From contig CAZLLE010000078.1 of assembly GCA_964560425.1 (NCBI GenBank), positions 1 to 64,000 on the forward strand: 64,000 nucleotides of DNA. Direction: 5' to 3'. Origin of the DNA: CAZLLE01 sp964560425 (GTDB lineage Bacteria > Campylobacterota > Campylobacteria > Campylobacterales > QNZT01). The notes below the pieces were generated by a model that made no database searches, was not told the DNA's origin, and worked only from the letters and a program-made list of their open reading frames with translations. How positions within the stretch are numbered: the stretch's first letter is position 1; each line of letters starts with the position of its first letter. Made by a program: the position numbers and the translations under genes. Shown here piece by piece: positions 34,065 to 43,213 of the stretch.

Positions 34065-35504
34065 TTATTTATCTTGCAGATACTCATCTATAGAGTTTGC
34101 AGCATCTCTACCCATTCCCATAGCAAGAATAACCGTAGCTTGTCCAAGAGTGATATCTCCACCAGCCCAAACACCCTCTTTTGTCGTTTTTCCTGTTTTT
34201 GGATCAGCTTCAATATTACCCCATTGATTCAACTTTAAACCTTCAGTTGTATTTGTCAATAGTGGATTAGCACTTGTCCCAATGGAGATAATTGCCAAAT
34301 CACAATCAATATATTCATGTTTACCCTCTATTGCTATAGGTCGTCTTCTTCCCCCCTCATCTGGCTCTCCAAGCTCCATTTTTTGACAATTTATACCTGC
34401 CAATTTTCCATTGGCATCTCCAATAAATTCTAATGGTGAAGTCAAAAATTTAAACTCTATACCCTCTTGCTCGGCATGATGAATCTCTATATGTCTTGAA
34501 GGGGCCTCCTCTCTTGTTCGTCTATAAACTATAGTTACAGTTTTGGCACCCAATCGAATAGCCGTTCTAGCTGAATCCATAGCTACATTTCCAGCACCCA
34601 ATATTACTACATTTCTTCCAGGAATAATTGGTGTATCATATTTTGGAAAATCATAAGCTTTCATAAGATTTGCTCTTGTAAGATACTCGTTTGCAGAAAA
34701 GACTCCACTCAAATCTTCACCAGGAATATTAAGAAAATTTGGAAGCCCTGCCCCAACACCTATAAAAACAGCATCATATCCCATATCATCAAATAGTTCA
34801 TCAATATCAATAGTTCTTCCAATTACATTATTACACTCTATCTTTACACCAAGATCTTTAAGAGCCTCAAGCTCATAATCTACAATATCTTTTGCTAGTC
34901 TAAACTCGGGAATACCATATAAAAGTACTCCACCAGCTTTATGAAGAGCCTCATACATAACAACTTCATGACCTTTTTTTGCCAAATCCCCAGCAACAGT
35001 AATTCCAGCAGGTCCACTACCTACAACAGCAACTTTTTTGCCTGTTGAAGGGGGTATATCAGAGATATTTTTGACACCACTATCTCTAGCCCAATCAGCT
35101 ATGAACATCTCAAGATTACCAATACCTACAGGCTCACTATTTTTCTTTTTACCAACTACACAAACTGCTTCACACTGTATCTCTTGAGGGCAGACTCTAC
35201 CACAAACAGCGGGAAGTGCCGTCTTATCCCACACAGTATTAATAGCTCCATCCAAATCTTCATTTACAATCTGTTCTAAAAAAGCAGGAATATTAATACT
35301 TACAGGACAACCAATAATACATTGGGGATCTTTACACTGAATACATCTTGCTGCTTCAAGTTGGGCTTCATGAAGACTATATCCAAGAGTTACCTCATCA
35401 AAACATTTGTTTCTTACTTCAGGGGCCATCTCTGGCATATGCTGTCTAGGAATCTGTCTTCTCTCTTTTTTACTTAGGTATTTTACCTCTTTTTCAATCT
35501 CCAT
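34065..35504 (-). CDS. nfnB: NADH-dependent ferredoxin:NADP+ oxidoreductase, large (GltD-like) subunit
   Basis: The protein (479 aa from ATG 35504) has an N-terminal iron-sulfur domain with cysteines C54, C57, C62, C66 and C101, C105, C111, C115, an FAD site VAVVGSGPAGITVAGDLAKKGHEV and a NAD(P) site VVILGAGNVAMDSARTAIRLGA. GltD-like proteins of this type pair either with the glutamate synthase large subunit or, as here, with an NfnA-like ferredoxin reductase encoded 9 nt upstream. Nfn couples NADH and reduced ferredoxin oxidation to NADP+ reduction by electron bifurcation in the cytoplasm. A sulfide dehydrogenase (SudA) label is an alternative. In-frame GTG/TTG codons just upstream are possible starts, but ATG 35504 has AGGA at usual spacing. 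Confidence 0.82.
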   Translation of the reverse strand: MEIEKEVKYLSKKERRQIPRQHMPEMAPEVRNKCFDEVTLGYSLHEAQLEAARCIQCKDPQCIIGCPVSINIPAFLEQIVNEDLDGAINTVWDKTALPAVCGRVCPQEIQCEAVCVVGKKKNSEPVGIGNLEMFIADWARDSGVKNISDIPPSTGKKVAVVGSGPAGITVAGDLAKKGHEVVMYEALHKAGGVLLYGIPEFRLAKDIVDYELEALKDLGVKIECNNVIGRTIDIDELFDDMGYDAVFIGVGAGLPNFLNIPGEDLSGVFSANEYLTRANLMKAYDFPKYDTPIIPGRNVVILGAGNVAMDSARTAIRLGAKTVTIVYRRTREEAPSRHIEIHHAEQEGIEFKFLTSPLEFIGDANGKLAGINCQKMELGEPDEGGRRRPIAIEGKHEYIDCDLAIISIGTSANPLLTNTTEGLKLNQWGNIEADPKTGKTTKEGVWAGGDITLGQATVILAMGMGRDAANSIDEYLQDK

Positions 35505-35513
35505 CACCAAATC

Positions 35514-36347
35514 CTAACCATTTAATTTGCAATATTCATTATCTGAACACTGCTCTTCAAGATTATAAGCTCCAAGTCTTCTAATAAGAGAATCATAATC
35601 AACTTTATGTCCATCAAATTCTGGACCATCTACACATGCAAATTTAGTCTCATCACCTATCGTAACTCTACAACCTCCACACATACCAGTACCATCTATC
35701 ATGATAGGATTAAGACTTACAACAGTTGGCACATCATACTCTTTTGTCATTTTTGATACAAATTTCATCATAGGAACAGGACCAATAGCAACAACTTCAC
35801 TTACATTTCCCTCTTCAAGAAGCTCTTTTAAAACTTCAGTCACAAATCCATGACGACCTTTTGAGCCATCATCAGTACAAATTCTAAGCTCACTTGAAAC
35901 TTTAGCCATCTTATCTTCTAATATTAGAAATTTTTCATTTCTAGCACCCAAAATAGTTATTACTTCATTTCCTGCCTCATAATTTCCACGAGTAATAGGA
36001 TGTAACACAGCTGTGCCCGTACCACCACCAATACAAACCACTCTACCTTTATGTTTCTCAATATGAGTAGGAGAACCAAGGGGACCTACAACATCCATAT
36101 AAGAATCACCAATCTCAAGAGAACTAAAAAGTCTACTACTTTTACCTACAACCATATAAATAATAGTAATAGTACCCCTCTCTTTATCTACATCAGCCAT
36201 AGTAAGAGGAACTCTCTCTCCCGTCTCATTTGCCTTGACAATTACAAATTGACCTGGTTGTGCCTTTTTTGCTATTTGTGGAGCCTCAATTTCATTTAAA
36301 AAAATAGATCCTCCCGCCATTTTCTCTTTACTTACAATCCTAAACAT
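35514..36347 (-). CDS. nfnA: NADH-dependent ferredoxin:NADP+ oxidoreductase, small subunit
   Basis: The protein (277 aa) is a ferredoxin-NADP reductase-fold flavoprotein: FAD-binding ERVPLTMADVDKERGTITIIYMVVGKSS, nucleotide-binding VVCIGGGTGTAVLHPITR, and a C-terminal [2Fe-2S] site with CGGCRVTIGDETKFACVDGPEFDGHKVD, as in dihydroorotate dehydrogenase electron-transfer subunits and NfnA/SudB. I start at ATG 36347 (MFRIVSKEK), which has GGAGGA 4-5 nt upstream; an in-frame start at 36383 has no such site. Forms a pair with nfnB 9 nt downstream. Confidence 0.82.
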   Translation of the reverse strand: MFRIVSKEKMAGGSIFLNEIEAPQIAKKAQPGQFVIVKANETGERVPLTMADVDKERGTITIIYMVVGKSSRLFSSLEIGDSYMDVVGPLGSPTHIEKHKGRVVCIGGGTGTAVLHPITRGNYEAGNEVITILGARNEKFLILEDKMAKVSSELRICTDDGSKGRHGFVTEVLKELLEEGNVSEVVAIGPVPMMKFVSKMTKEYDVPTVVSLNPIMIDGTGMCGGCRVTIGDETKFACVDGPEFDGHKVDYDSLIRRLGAYNLEEQCSDNEYCKLNG

Positions 36348-36436
36348 GATTTCCTCCATTGGAACAATTATATTCAATAACATTTTATTATAAAAGTTAT
36401 AAAATTACATAATATCATTATTGAAAGGGGTAAAAG

Positions 36437-36715
36437 ATGAGCAAAACTTGTATAAAGGCATATCATGAGATGGAGGAGAGGTATGCAAGACTGGTCTTAG
36501 AGTATCATGATAATGAGCAGAGAAATTTGATTTGTGACACAGTTGGAGATGTCATCAATGAGTTTGGAATTGCTCCAGCACTAACTGTAACACCCGGTAA
36601 AAACTTGGGTGGTGAGTATAGTATTGAGCTTCATGATGATTATGATAGAGAGAGCCAAAAGTTTTTTGAGCTATTAATAAAAAAACTTGGTGTAGATCAT
36701 TGTGAAGTTGGTTAA
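36437..36715 (+). CDS. conserved small protein of unknown function
   Basis: The 92-aa soluble protein is acidic and mixed alpha/beta (MSKTCIKAYHEMEERYARLVLEYHDNEQRNLICDTVGDVINEFG, then ELHDDYDRESQKFFELLIKKLGVDH). It has no signal or membrane segment. Three cysteines are scattered. I do not recognise the family. It is transcribed divergently from nfnA and followed by a hairpin; site GAAAGGGG precedes the ATG. The well-formed frame and ribosome site support a real gene. Confidence 0.65.
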   Translation: MSKTCIKAYHEMEERYARLVLEYHDNEQRNLICDTVGDVINEFGIAPALTVTPGKNLGGEYSIELHDDYDRESQKFFELLIKKLGVDHCEVG

Positions 36716-36732
36716 GGGCTTTTTAGCCCTTA
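36713..36732 (+). terminator. hairpin after the 92-aa gene
   Basis: TAAGGGCT (36713-36720) pairs with AGCCCTTA (36725-36732) around TTTT and overlaps the TAA stop codon. The following bases are AT-rich without a clean T-run. Confidence 0.55.
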
Positions 36733-36868
36733 TAGCTATAAAAATGTTACTTTATCTATAAAAATACTTAAAAATTTTATTAAAAGTAAAAATCAGTATA
36801 CCATTTAAGTCAAATTAAATTATCTTTTCAATAAACTTTAAAAAATAAAAGTTATAAGGATAATTATA

Positions 36869-37327
36869 ATGAAATTAACAACTAGCTTACTTATTGGTAC
36901 TATTTTTTTATGGAGTGGCTGTGCTACAGTAACAAATTATTCTCAATTAAAACAAATTCCATCCGATGGCAAAATTACAGTTTTACCATTTCAAAATAAT
37001 ACAAATACACCACTAGCAGGAAAAAAAGCAAAAAATATAATGGAAGGTGTCTTAACTTCCAAAAATCATTCTGTCAATATTTCTGCATCAAACACTCCTT
37101 GTACTATCAATAATATAAATACGAGATATTATCTATCTGGAACTATCAATGAATGGCGTTATAAAACAGGAATAGAAGCTGAACCAGCTGTTGCAATGAA
37201 TTTTAATGTTGTGGATAAATTAAATGGAAATATAGTTTATAGTGCTGTTGGTGCAAAAAATGGATGGGGACAAGAGTCTATTGGATCTGTAGCACAAAAA
37301 TTAATATTGGAATTGACAAATAACTAA
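36869..37327 (+). CDS. pelC: PelC, outer-membrane lipoprotein of Pel export
   Basis: The 152-aa protein has a lipobox (LWSGC, C18) and the PelC-like pattern ITVLPFQNNTNTPLAGKKAKNIMEGVL, then YYLSGTINEWRYKTGIEAEPAVAMNFNVVDKLNGNIVYSAVGAKNGWGQES. In Pseudomonas PelC forms a dodecameric periplasmic ring at the outer membrane that guides the cationic polymer to the PelB pore. It is the first gene of the pel operon and overlaps pelD by one base (TAATG). Site AAGGATAA precedes the ATG. Confidence 0.85.
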   Translation: MKLTTSLLIGTIFLWSGCATVTNYSQLKQIPSDGKITVLPFQNNTNTPLAGKKAKNIMEGVLTSKNHSVNISASNTPCTINNINTRYYLSGTINEWRYKTGIEAEPAVAMNFNVVDKLNGNIVYSAVGAKNGWGQESIGSVAQKLILELTNN

Positions 37328-38565
37328 TGAATCGTTTTGATACTTCAATACTTATAAAGTATACAGAGTCTTTTATCGTCTCTACTCTTTTTATTTTTGC
37401 TGGGTATCTATTAAATATTCATGACCCATGCTTTTTGGAGAGTAAACTAAATATATCACTCTTTTTTATTACGATATTAACTCTCTTTTTTGGATGGGGT
37501 GGTCTATTACCATTTCTAGTAATATATACTTTGGCTATGAATATTTTTTATGATAAATTCGATCTATATCATATACTAGAGCTTACTCTTCTAGGACTCG
37601 TATTGTATCTTTTTCAGTATGTTTGGCATACAAAGACAAAAGAGCAAAAAGTAAAAGAGGAGTATCTCAATCAAAAACTAAATGAAAATACCAATGCATT
37701 TTATACACTAAAAGCTTCGTATGATAAATTGGAAAAAACATATATAACCAAACCATTTAGTCTAAAAGATTCTCTTCAAAAGATTATTAATCTTGTAAAT
37801 AATAGTGATAAAGAGATAGAATTTTTAAAACTATTATCTCAAATATATCAAGTAAAAAAATCTATAATAGTTACCTATGAAAAGTCTAAAGATACAAGAG
37901 TCTACTCTTTGGATCAAAATAATAATTTTGATGAAAATGATCCTCTAATAAAGAGAGCCATCCAAGAGAAAGCACCTGTATATATAGATTTTAATGATGA
38001 TAGTAATCAAACCAAATATTTAATAGTAATCCCTGTAAGTTTAGAGAATCAAAAAAAAATATCTCTACTTATAATTGAGGATATACTCTTTACTTCATTT
38101 AATAAAGATACTCTATTAGAAATTTCGGTTATTTTTACATACTTTTTACAAAGTTTAGATAAAAAGAACTTTATGGATTTAAATAATTGTACTCGCCCAT
38201 ATTTGAGTGATAATTTTGCATTTGAACTATGCAAACTTAAAGATATTGAAAAGATTTATAATATTCCATCATCAGTAATAACTTTCAAATCTAGTAGTCA
38301 TGACTATATACAAAGATTACTAGATATTATCAAAAAAGAGAAAAGGGCTATTGATATGATTCAAACTTTAAAGGTTGATAATATGAATTACGCCATTATA
38401 ATACTTTTTCCTTTTTCAAATAGATCTAGTGTAGAGGGATTTTTCACAAGATTAAAAGATAGTTTACATAAAGATAAAGAGCTTCTAAGACATATAGGCT
38501 CAAAAGATTTTATCTATAAAATAGGCGATATCAAAAAAAATAGACTTGAAAACTTGTTAGGATAA
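37327..38565 (+). CDS. pelD: PelD, c-di-GMP receptor of Pel synthesis
   Basis: The 412-aa protein has four membrane helices (to about residue 100), a coiled coil (100-140), a GAF-like domain (about 150-275) and a degenerate GGDEF-like domain (about 290-412). The cyclase signature is lost (VDNMN in its place), but the inhibitory-site motif R340-A-I-D343 is kept, as in PelD of Pseudomonas where RxxD binds c-di-GMP and switches on polymer synthesis. It is translationally coupled to pelC and lies 6 nt before pelE. Confidence 0.9.
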   Translation: MNRFDTSILIKYTESFIVSTLFIFAGYLLNIHDPCFLESKLNISLFFITILTLFFGWGGLLPFLVIYTLAMNIFYDKFDLYHILELTLLGLVLYLFQYVWHTKTKEQKVKEEYLNQKLNENTNAFYTLKASYDKLEKTYITKPFSLKDSLQKIINLVNNSDKEIEFLKLLSQIYQVKKSIIVTYEKSKDTRVYSLDQNNNFDENDPLIKRAIQEKAPVYIDFNDDSNQTKYLIVIPVSLENQKKISLLIIEDILFTSFNKDTLLEISVIFTYFLQSLDKKNFMDLNNCTRPYLSDNFAFELCKLKDIEKIYNIPSSVITFKSSSHDYIQRLLDIIKKEKRAIDMIQTLKVDNMNYAIIILFPFSNRSSVEGFFTRLKDSLHKDKELLRHIGSKDFIYKIGDIKKNRLENLLG

Positions 38566-38571
38566 ATATCT

Positions 38572-39480
38572 ATGCAACATACATTTTTGATAACAAGTTT
38601 AATAACTTTTTATCTTCTAGGGATCACTATATTATCCTACTATTTTATTAGAAAAGTGGTTAAAGTACAAAAAATTTGGAGCTTTATATTTTTAATAATC
38701 TTTAATAGCACAATGATTCTACTAGGTCCTATTTTTACGATTTTACTCTACTTTTATCTAACAAAAGAGAAAAAAGAGGTACAAGAGCTTAAGACTAAGA
38801 GTATAGATATGAACCAACTCAAATTATCATATCCAATGGTCGATAAAATATATAGCCAAGGTCCACTAGAAAACCTTCTAAAAAATGACAAAGCTTCAGA
38901 AGATAGAAAAGTAAATATATTATCTTATATTACAAACAAGCTACATAGCGACGACATGAGACTGCTACATAGTACACTTTCAAGTAGAAGTGATGAGAGT
39001 AGACTTTTATGTTTTGGAGCTATTAATCAGATAGAAAAAAAACTAAATGACCAAATAAGTGATGCACTAAAAGCAATTGAGATAACTCAAGATACTAAAG
39101 AGAAAAGTAATTATCAAAAAAAGATTGCTCATCTATATTGGGAGTTTATCTATTATCAACTTGTTAGTAAAGATCTACAAGATTTTTATCTTCATAATGC
39201 AAAAGATTTTGCACTTAAAGCATTAAAAGATGATTATGATAAAGTAGAGCTATATCTTCTATTAGGAAAAATCAATTTGAAAATGAAACTATATGATGAA
39301 TCTTTGGAAGCTCTAAAAGAAGTAATAAAAAGCCCCTACTTTAGAGAGGGGGCATTGCCATATCTTGCAGAGTTATATTTTGAAAAGAGAAATTTTAAGG
39401 CATTACATAAGGTATTACATGAGATTAAAAAAATTAAATACACTCCAAAAGCATTGATGATCTCATCTTTATGGAGGTAA
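38572..39480 (+). CDS. pelE: PelE, inner-membrane TPR protein
   Basis: The 302-aa protein has two N-terminal membrane helices (about 5-27 and 33-62) and a cytoplasmic helical-repeat region with TPR-like units (KVELYLLLGKINLKMKLYDESLEALKEVIKS). PelE is needed with PelD, PelF and PelG for the inner-membrane synthase complex. Identity rests mainly on operon position and architecture, since sequence conservation in PelE is low. It is 4 nt before pelF. Confidence 0.82.
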   Translation: MQHTFLITSLITFYLLGITILSYYFIRKVVKVQKIWSFIFLIIFNSTMILLGPIFTILLYFYLTKEKKEVQELKTKSIDMNQLKLSYPMVDKIYSQGPLENLLKNDKASEDRKVNILSYITNKLHSDDMRLLHSTLSSRSDESRLLCFGAINQIEKKLNDQISDALKAIEITQDTKEKSNYQKKIAHLYWEFIYYQLVSKDLQDFYLHNAKDFALKALKDDYDKVELYLLLGKINLKMKLYDESLEALKEVIKSPYFREGALPYLAELYFEKRNFKALHKVLHEIKKIKYTPKALMISSLWR

Positions 39481-39484
39481 AATA

Positions 39485-40996
39485 GTGAAATCTAATAGAG
39501 AAGAAACTGTAGATATTTTGATGATTGCAGAGGGAACTTATCCATATATTAGGGGTGGTGTCTCTAGTTGGATAGATCAAATTATCACAGGAATGCCCGA
39601 ATATAGTTTTGGTATACTTTTTTTGGGTAGTAAAAGAGAAGATTATGAAGAGACAAAATATGATCTTCCCGATAATGTAAAGTTTTTTGAGACATATTTT
39701 CTTTTTGATCCTTTGGATGTAGATGAACCAAGTGCAAGAAATATCAAAAAAGAGAGCATGGATAGACTCAAAAAGTTTTATCAAAATATCAGACAAAATA
39801 AAAAATTTGATTTTGCTTCATTGATTGATGAAGAGTTACTATCCAAAGATATTACTATAAATGATTTTTTATATGCTGATGAATCATGGGAATTTATCAA
39901 AGAGAATTATCGTAAAAATTGCCCTACTTTATCATTTATAGACTATTTTTGGAGTATCAGAAGCATTCATAGACCAGTATGGCTACTTACACAAATCGCT
40001 CAAAAAATGAATTTTGCAAAAGTTATACACTCACCCTCTACAGGATATGCTGGTTTTTTGGCAACACTTATCTCCAATTTTCATAGCATACCATTTATTT
40101 TGACAGAGCATGGAATATATATTCGAGAAAGAAAGATGGATATGCATACAAATTCTAGTTTTGAGCTTTACAAATCTGCCCTACAAAAGAGTGTAAAAAG
40201 TAATGATTATATAAAACAGATGTGGATTAACTTTTTTGAAAAAATGGGATATTTGACATATCAATCTGCTCAAGAGATTTTATCTCTATTTAATGGAGCC
40301 AAAGATCTTCAGATCAAATTTGGGGCTGATGAGAAGCGTTGTCGTGTGATACCAAATGGTGTTGATGTTCATAGACTAAATAAACTTGTATCATTAAGAG
40401 ATCCAACTCCACCAAAAGTTATTACACTTTTAGGAAGAGTTGTATCTATTAAAGATATCAAAACATTTATTCGAGCAATAAGAATTACAGCAGATCGCTT
40501 TCCTGATGTACAAGGGTGGGTTGTTGGACCAACTGATGAAGATGTAATTTATGCTGATGAGTGTAATAGAATGGTTGAATCTATGAACCTAAAAGATAAT
40601 ATAAATTTTTTGGGTTTTCAAAAGATAGATGATATTTTACCAAAAAGTGGTATTTTGACTTTGACCTCTATTAGTGAAGGTATGCCCTTGACAATATTAG
40701 AGGGTTTTGCATCAGGACTCCCATGTGTTGCTACAGATGTTGGAAGTTGTACGGAGTTGATATATGGAGCATTAAATGAAGAGGATATTGCTATTTCAAA
40801 GGCGGGTGAAGTTGTATCTGTTTCAAATCCATCAGAGTTAGCAGAGGCATATATCATGCTTTTAGAAGATGTAGATTTATGGAAAAAATATCAAAAGAGT
40901 GCATTACAAAGAGTAAATACTTTTTACACTCAAGAGATCTTTTTTAAGCAATATAGAGGAGTTTATGAAAAGGCATTGGCACAATGGCAGGGATAG
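39485..40996 (+). CDS. pelF: PelF, GT4-family glycosyltransferase
   Basis: The 503-aa cytoplasmic glycosyltransferase shows the PelF N-terminus (EGTYPYIRGGVSSWIDQIITGMPEYSFGILF), the linker NGVDVHRL, and GT4 C-terminal motifs (VVGPTDED, NFLGFQKIDDILPKSGILTLTSISEGMPLTILEGFASGLPCVATDVGSC with the E-x7-E). It polymerises UDP-GalNAc-type sugars into Pel. The start is GTG 39485, with GGAGG 7 nt upstream in the last codons of pelE. It overlaps pelG by 13 nt. Confidence 0.95.
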   Translation: MKSNREETVDILMIAEGTYPYIRGGVSSWIDQIITGMPEYSFGILFLGSKREDYEETKYDLPDNVKFFETYFLFDPLDVDEPSARNIKKESMDRLKKFYQNIRQNKKFDFASLIDEELLSKDITINDFLYADESWEFIKENYRKNCPTLSFIDYFWSIRSIHRPVWLLTQIAQKMNFAKVIHSPSTGYAGFLATLISNFHSIPFILTEHGIYIRERKMDMHTNSSFELYKSALQKSVKSNDYIKQMWINFFEKMGYLTYQSAQEILSLFNGAKDLQIKFGADEKRCRVIPNGVDVHRLNKLVSLRDPTPPKVITLLGRVVSIKDIKTFIRAIRITADRFPDVQGWVVGPTDEDVIYADECNRMVESMNLKDNINFLGFQKIDDILPKSGILTLTSISEGMPLTILEGFASGLPCVATDVGSCTELIYGALNEEDIAISKAGEVVSVSNPSELAEAYIMLLEDVDLWKKYQKSALQRVNTFYTQEIFFKQYRGVYEKALAQWQG

Positions 40997-42360
40997 GGTT
41001 TGAATTAGAAAAATCTCTCAAAAAAGAGAGTCTTTTATCTTATATAAAAGTATATGGTTACTCCGCAATACTTAGTGCTGGAGCTTGGATGGTCTCTATC
41101 ATCTCCATTATTATGGTAGGTTATATTAGTCTAAATTCATATCATAATATACAAGAGACCACACAATTTCAACTAATCGTAACTTATGCGTTTATGTTCT
41201 CTTCAAGTTTTATGCTCTCAGGTTTTTTGCAACTACCCTTGACAAGATTTATAGCTGATAGAGTATATGAAGAGAAATATGAAGAGGTTTTACCTGCATA
41301 TTTTGCAACAATTTTTATGGTTCTAATTGCTGGAATATTTATCATGATGCCTATAACATTTTATATGCTTCCAAATGAATCTCTAATATTCAAAATATTA
41401 ACACTAAATGTATTCATGATAGTAAGTTTAGTATGGGTTGCAAATGTACTAGCATCTAGTCTAAAACGCTATAAAATGGTTGTATTCTCCTATTTTGTTA
41501 CATATTCCTCTATTATTATTTTGACCTACTTTTTTGGTGAAAATAGTATCTTTTTGATGGGAGCTTTTTTTATTGGTAATTTTGCACTCTTTACCATTTT
41601 GACAATGCTTATAGTCAAACAATATCCATCAAACAAATTAATTAGCTTTGAGATATTTAGAATAAAAACCTTTTATTGGAGATTAGCAGCCGCTGGTTTT
41701 TTCTATAATCTAGGAGTTTGGATAGATAAAATTATTTTTTGGTATCACCCAATGACTGGTTACTCTGTAGTAGGAAACATGAAAGCATCTATTGTTTATG
41801 ATCTTCCTATTTTTCTAGCTTATTTAGCTATTATGCCCGGAATGGCTATATTCTTTTATAGATTAGAGGTGGACTTTACAAGAAGTTTTCAAGGCTTTTT
41901 CAACTCTATTATAGAAGGCAAACCTCTCTCAACTATAGAGCATTATAAAAATGCTATGAATAGCAATGTAAGAACAATTATCAAAGAGATTATTGTAGTA
42001 CAAAGCATGATAAATATTTTTTTATACAATACAGTACCATATATTTTTGAAAAACTATATATCCCAAATTTATATCTTGATCTTTTTTATATTCTATTAA
42101 TTGGTGCTACACTACAACTCTGCTTTATGACCATGCAAGCACTTCTATTTTATATTGACAAGAGAATAGAGACACTCTTTTTATCAATTATATTTTTGAT
42201 TTTAAATGCAACATTTACATATATATCTATTAATTTAGGTCCACAATATTTTGGTTATGGATATGCTATATCTCTTTTAATAGTCTTTATTATCTCACTC
42301 ATTATTGTACGAAAAAAGTTTTGGAGAATCGATTATGAGACTTTTATGTTACAAAAGTAG
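40984..42360 (+). CDS. pelG: PelG, inner-membrane Pel transporter (MOP-like)
   Basis: The 458-aa protein has about 12 membrane helices and the PelG pattern (MAGIGFELEKSLKKESLLSYIKVYGYSAILSAGAWMVSI, FYNLGVWIDKIIFWYHP, PIFLAYLAIMPGMAIFFYRLEVDF). It is thought to move or gate the growing Pel chain across the inner membrane with PelD, PelE and PelF. It overlaps pelF at its start and the hydrolase gene at its end. Confidence 0.93.
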   Translation: MAGIGFELEKSLKKESLLSYIKVYGYSAILSAGAWMVSIISIIMVGYISLNSYHNIQETTQFQLIVTYAFMFSSSFMLSGFLQLPLTRFIADRVYEEKYEEVLPAYFATIFMVLIAGIFIMMPITFYMLPNESLIFKILTLNVFMIVSLVWVANVLASSLKRYKMVVFSYFVTYSSIIILTYFFGENSIFLMGAFFIGNFALFTILTMLIVKQYPSNKLISFEIFRIKTFYWRLAAAGFFYNLGVWIDKIIFWYHPMTGYSVVGNMKASIVYDLPIFLAYLAIMPGMAIFFYRLEVDFTRSFQGFFNSIIEGKPLSTIEHYKNAMNSNVRTIIKEIIVVQSMINIFLYNTVPYIFEKLYIPNLYLDLFYILLIGATLQLCFMTMQALLFYIDKRIETLFLSIIFLILNATFTYISINLGPQYFGYGYAISLLIVFIISLIIVRKKFWRIDYETFMLQK

Positions 42361-43213
42361 GCTAATGTTATACTCTATAATTCTACTAATCATGATTATA
42401 TTTGTGGTAGTAATGCGGATAAATTATTTTAATCCCAAAAGTGCAATAGTCTATTATGGGAATAATCCTAATTATAAAGTTTTAGATTCATTTGATATTA
42501 GTATAGTAGAGTCAGGACATATAAATAGTGGTGATATTGAATTTCAGAAATATAAAAAAAAGATGTTTGCTTATGTTAGTATAGGAGAAGTAGAAAAAAA
42601 TAGATCCTATTATCAAGAGATTAAAAAGGAGTGGATTTTAGGAGAAAATAGACTCTGGAAAAGCAAACTATTAAATCTTTCAAACAGAGATTATCAAAAC
42701 TTTTTAATCGATAATGTCATCGGTTCTCTTATTAAAGATGGATATGAAAATTTCTTTTTTGATACAGTAGACTCTTATCATCTTCTATCTCTAAATGATA
42801 AATTAAGAGATAAATATGAAAATGATATTGTTATTTTTTTAAAACATCTTAAAACAAAATACCCAAACATCAAAATAATTTTAAATAGAGGATTTGAGAT
42901 TATAGATAGAGTCTATCCCTATATTGATGGAGTTTTATTTGAATCACTATTTTGTGGCTTAAATAATAAAACCTTAGCATATAGAGACATTCCACCAAAA
43001 GATAGAGAGTGGCTTTTGGGAAAAGTTAAAAATATTCAATCATATAAGCTATTTGTAATAGCCCTAGATTATCTACCACCAAATCAAGATAAAAAAGCCA
43101 AAAATATTATACAAAAGATCAAAGCCTTAAATATAATTCCGTATATAGGTGAAAAAGATTTACAAAACATAGGCATATCTACAAAAGGAACAAGTAATGC
43201 ACAACTTCATTAG
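42335..43213 (+). CDS. GH166-type hydrolase equivalent to the N-terminal domain of PelA
   Basis: The protein (292 aa) has a single N-terminal membrane anchor or uncleaved signal (about residues 10-30) and a TIM-barrel of the TM1410/endo-alpha-1,4-polygalactosaminidase type: FAYVSIGEVEKNRSYY, KDGYENFFFDTVDSYH (D143), IKIILNRGFEII, DGVLFESLF with the likely catalytic E203. In Pseudomonas this is the first domain of the large PelA protein; here it is a separate gene and the deacetylase is encoded 4 kb later. It should cut Pel in the periplasm. ATG 42335 has GGAG at proper spacing inside the pelG end; a start at 42305 lacks one. It overlaps pelG by 26 nt and the next gene by 17 nt. Confidence 0.85.
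   Translation: MRLLCYKSRLMLYSIILLIMIIFVVVMRINYFNPKSAIVYYGNNPNYKVLDSFDISIVESGHINSGDIEFQKYKKKMFAYVSIGEVEKNRSYYQEIKKEWILGENRLWKSKLLNLSNRDYQNFLIDNVIGSLIKDGYENFFFDTVDSYHLLSLNDKLRDKYENDIVIFLKHLKTKYPNIKIILNRGFEIIDRVYPYIDGVLFESLFCGLNNKTLAYRDIPPKDREWLLGKVKNIQSYKLFVIALDYLPPNQDKKAKNIIQKIKALNIIPYIGEKDLQNIGISTKGTSNAQLH

Noticed and set aside
42305..42334. Upstream start for the PelA-type hydrolase
   Set aside because: No ribosome site; it would extend the overlap with pelG, whereas ATG 42335 has GGAG at proper spacing.
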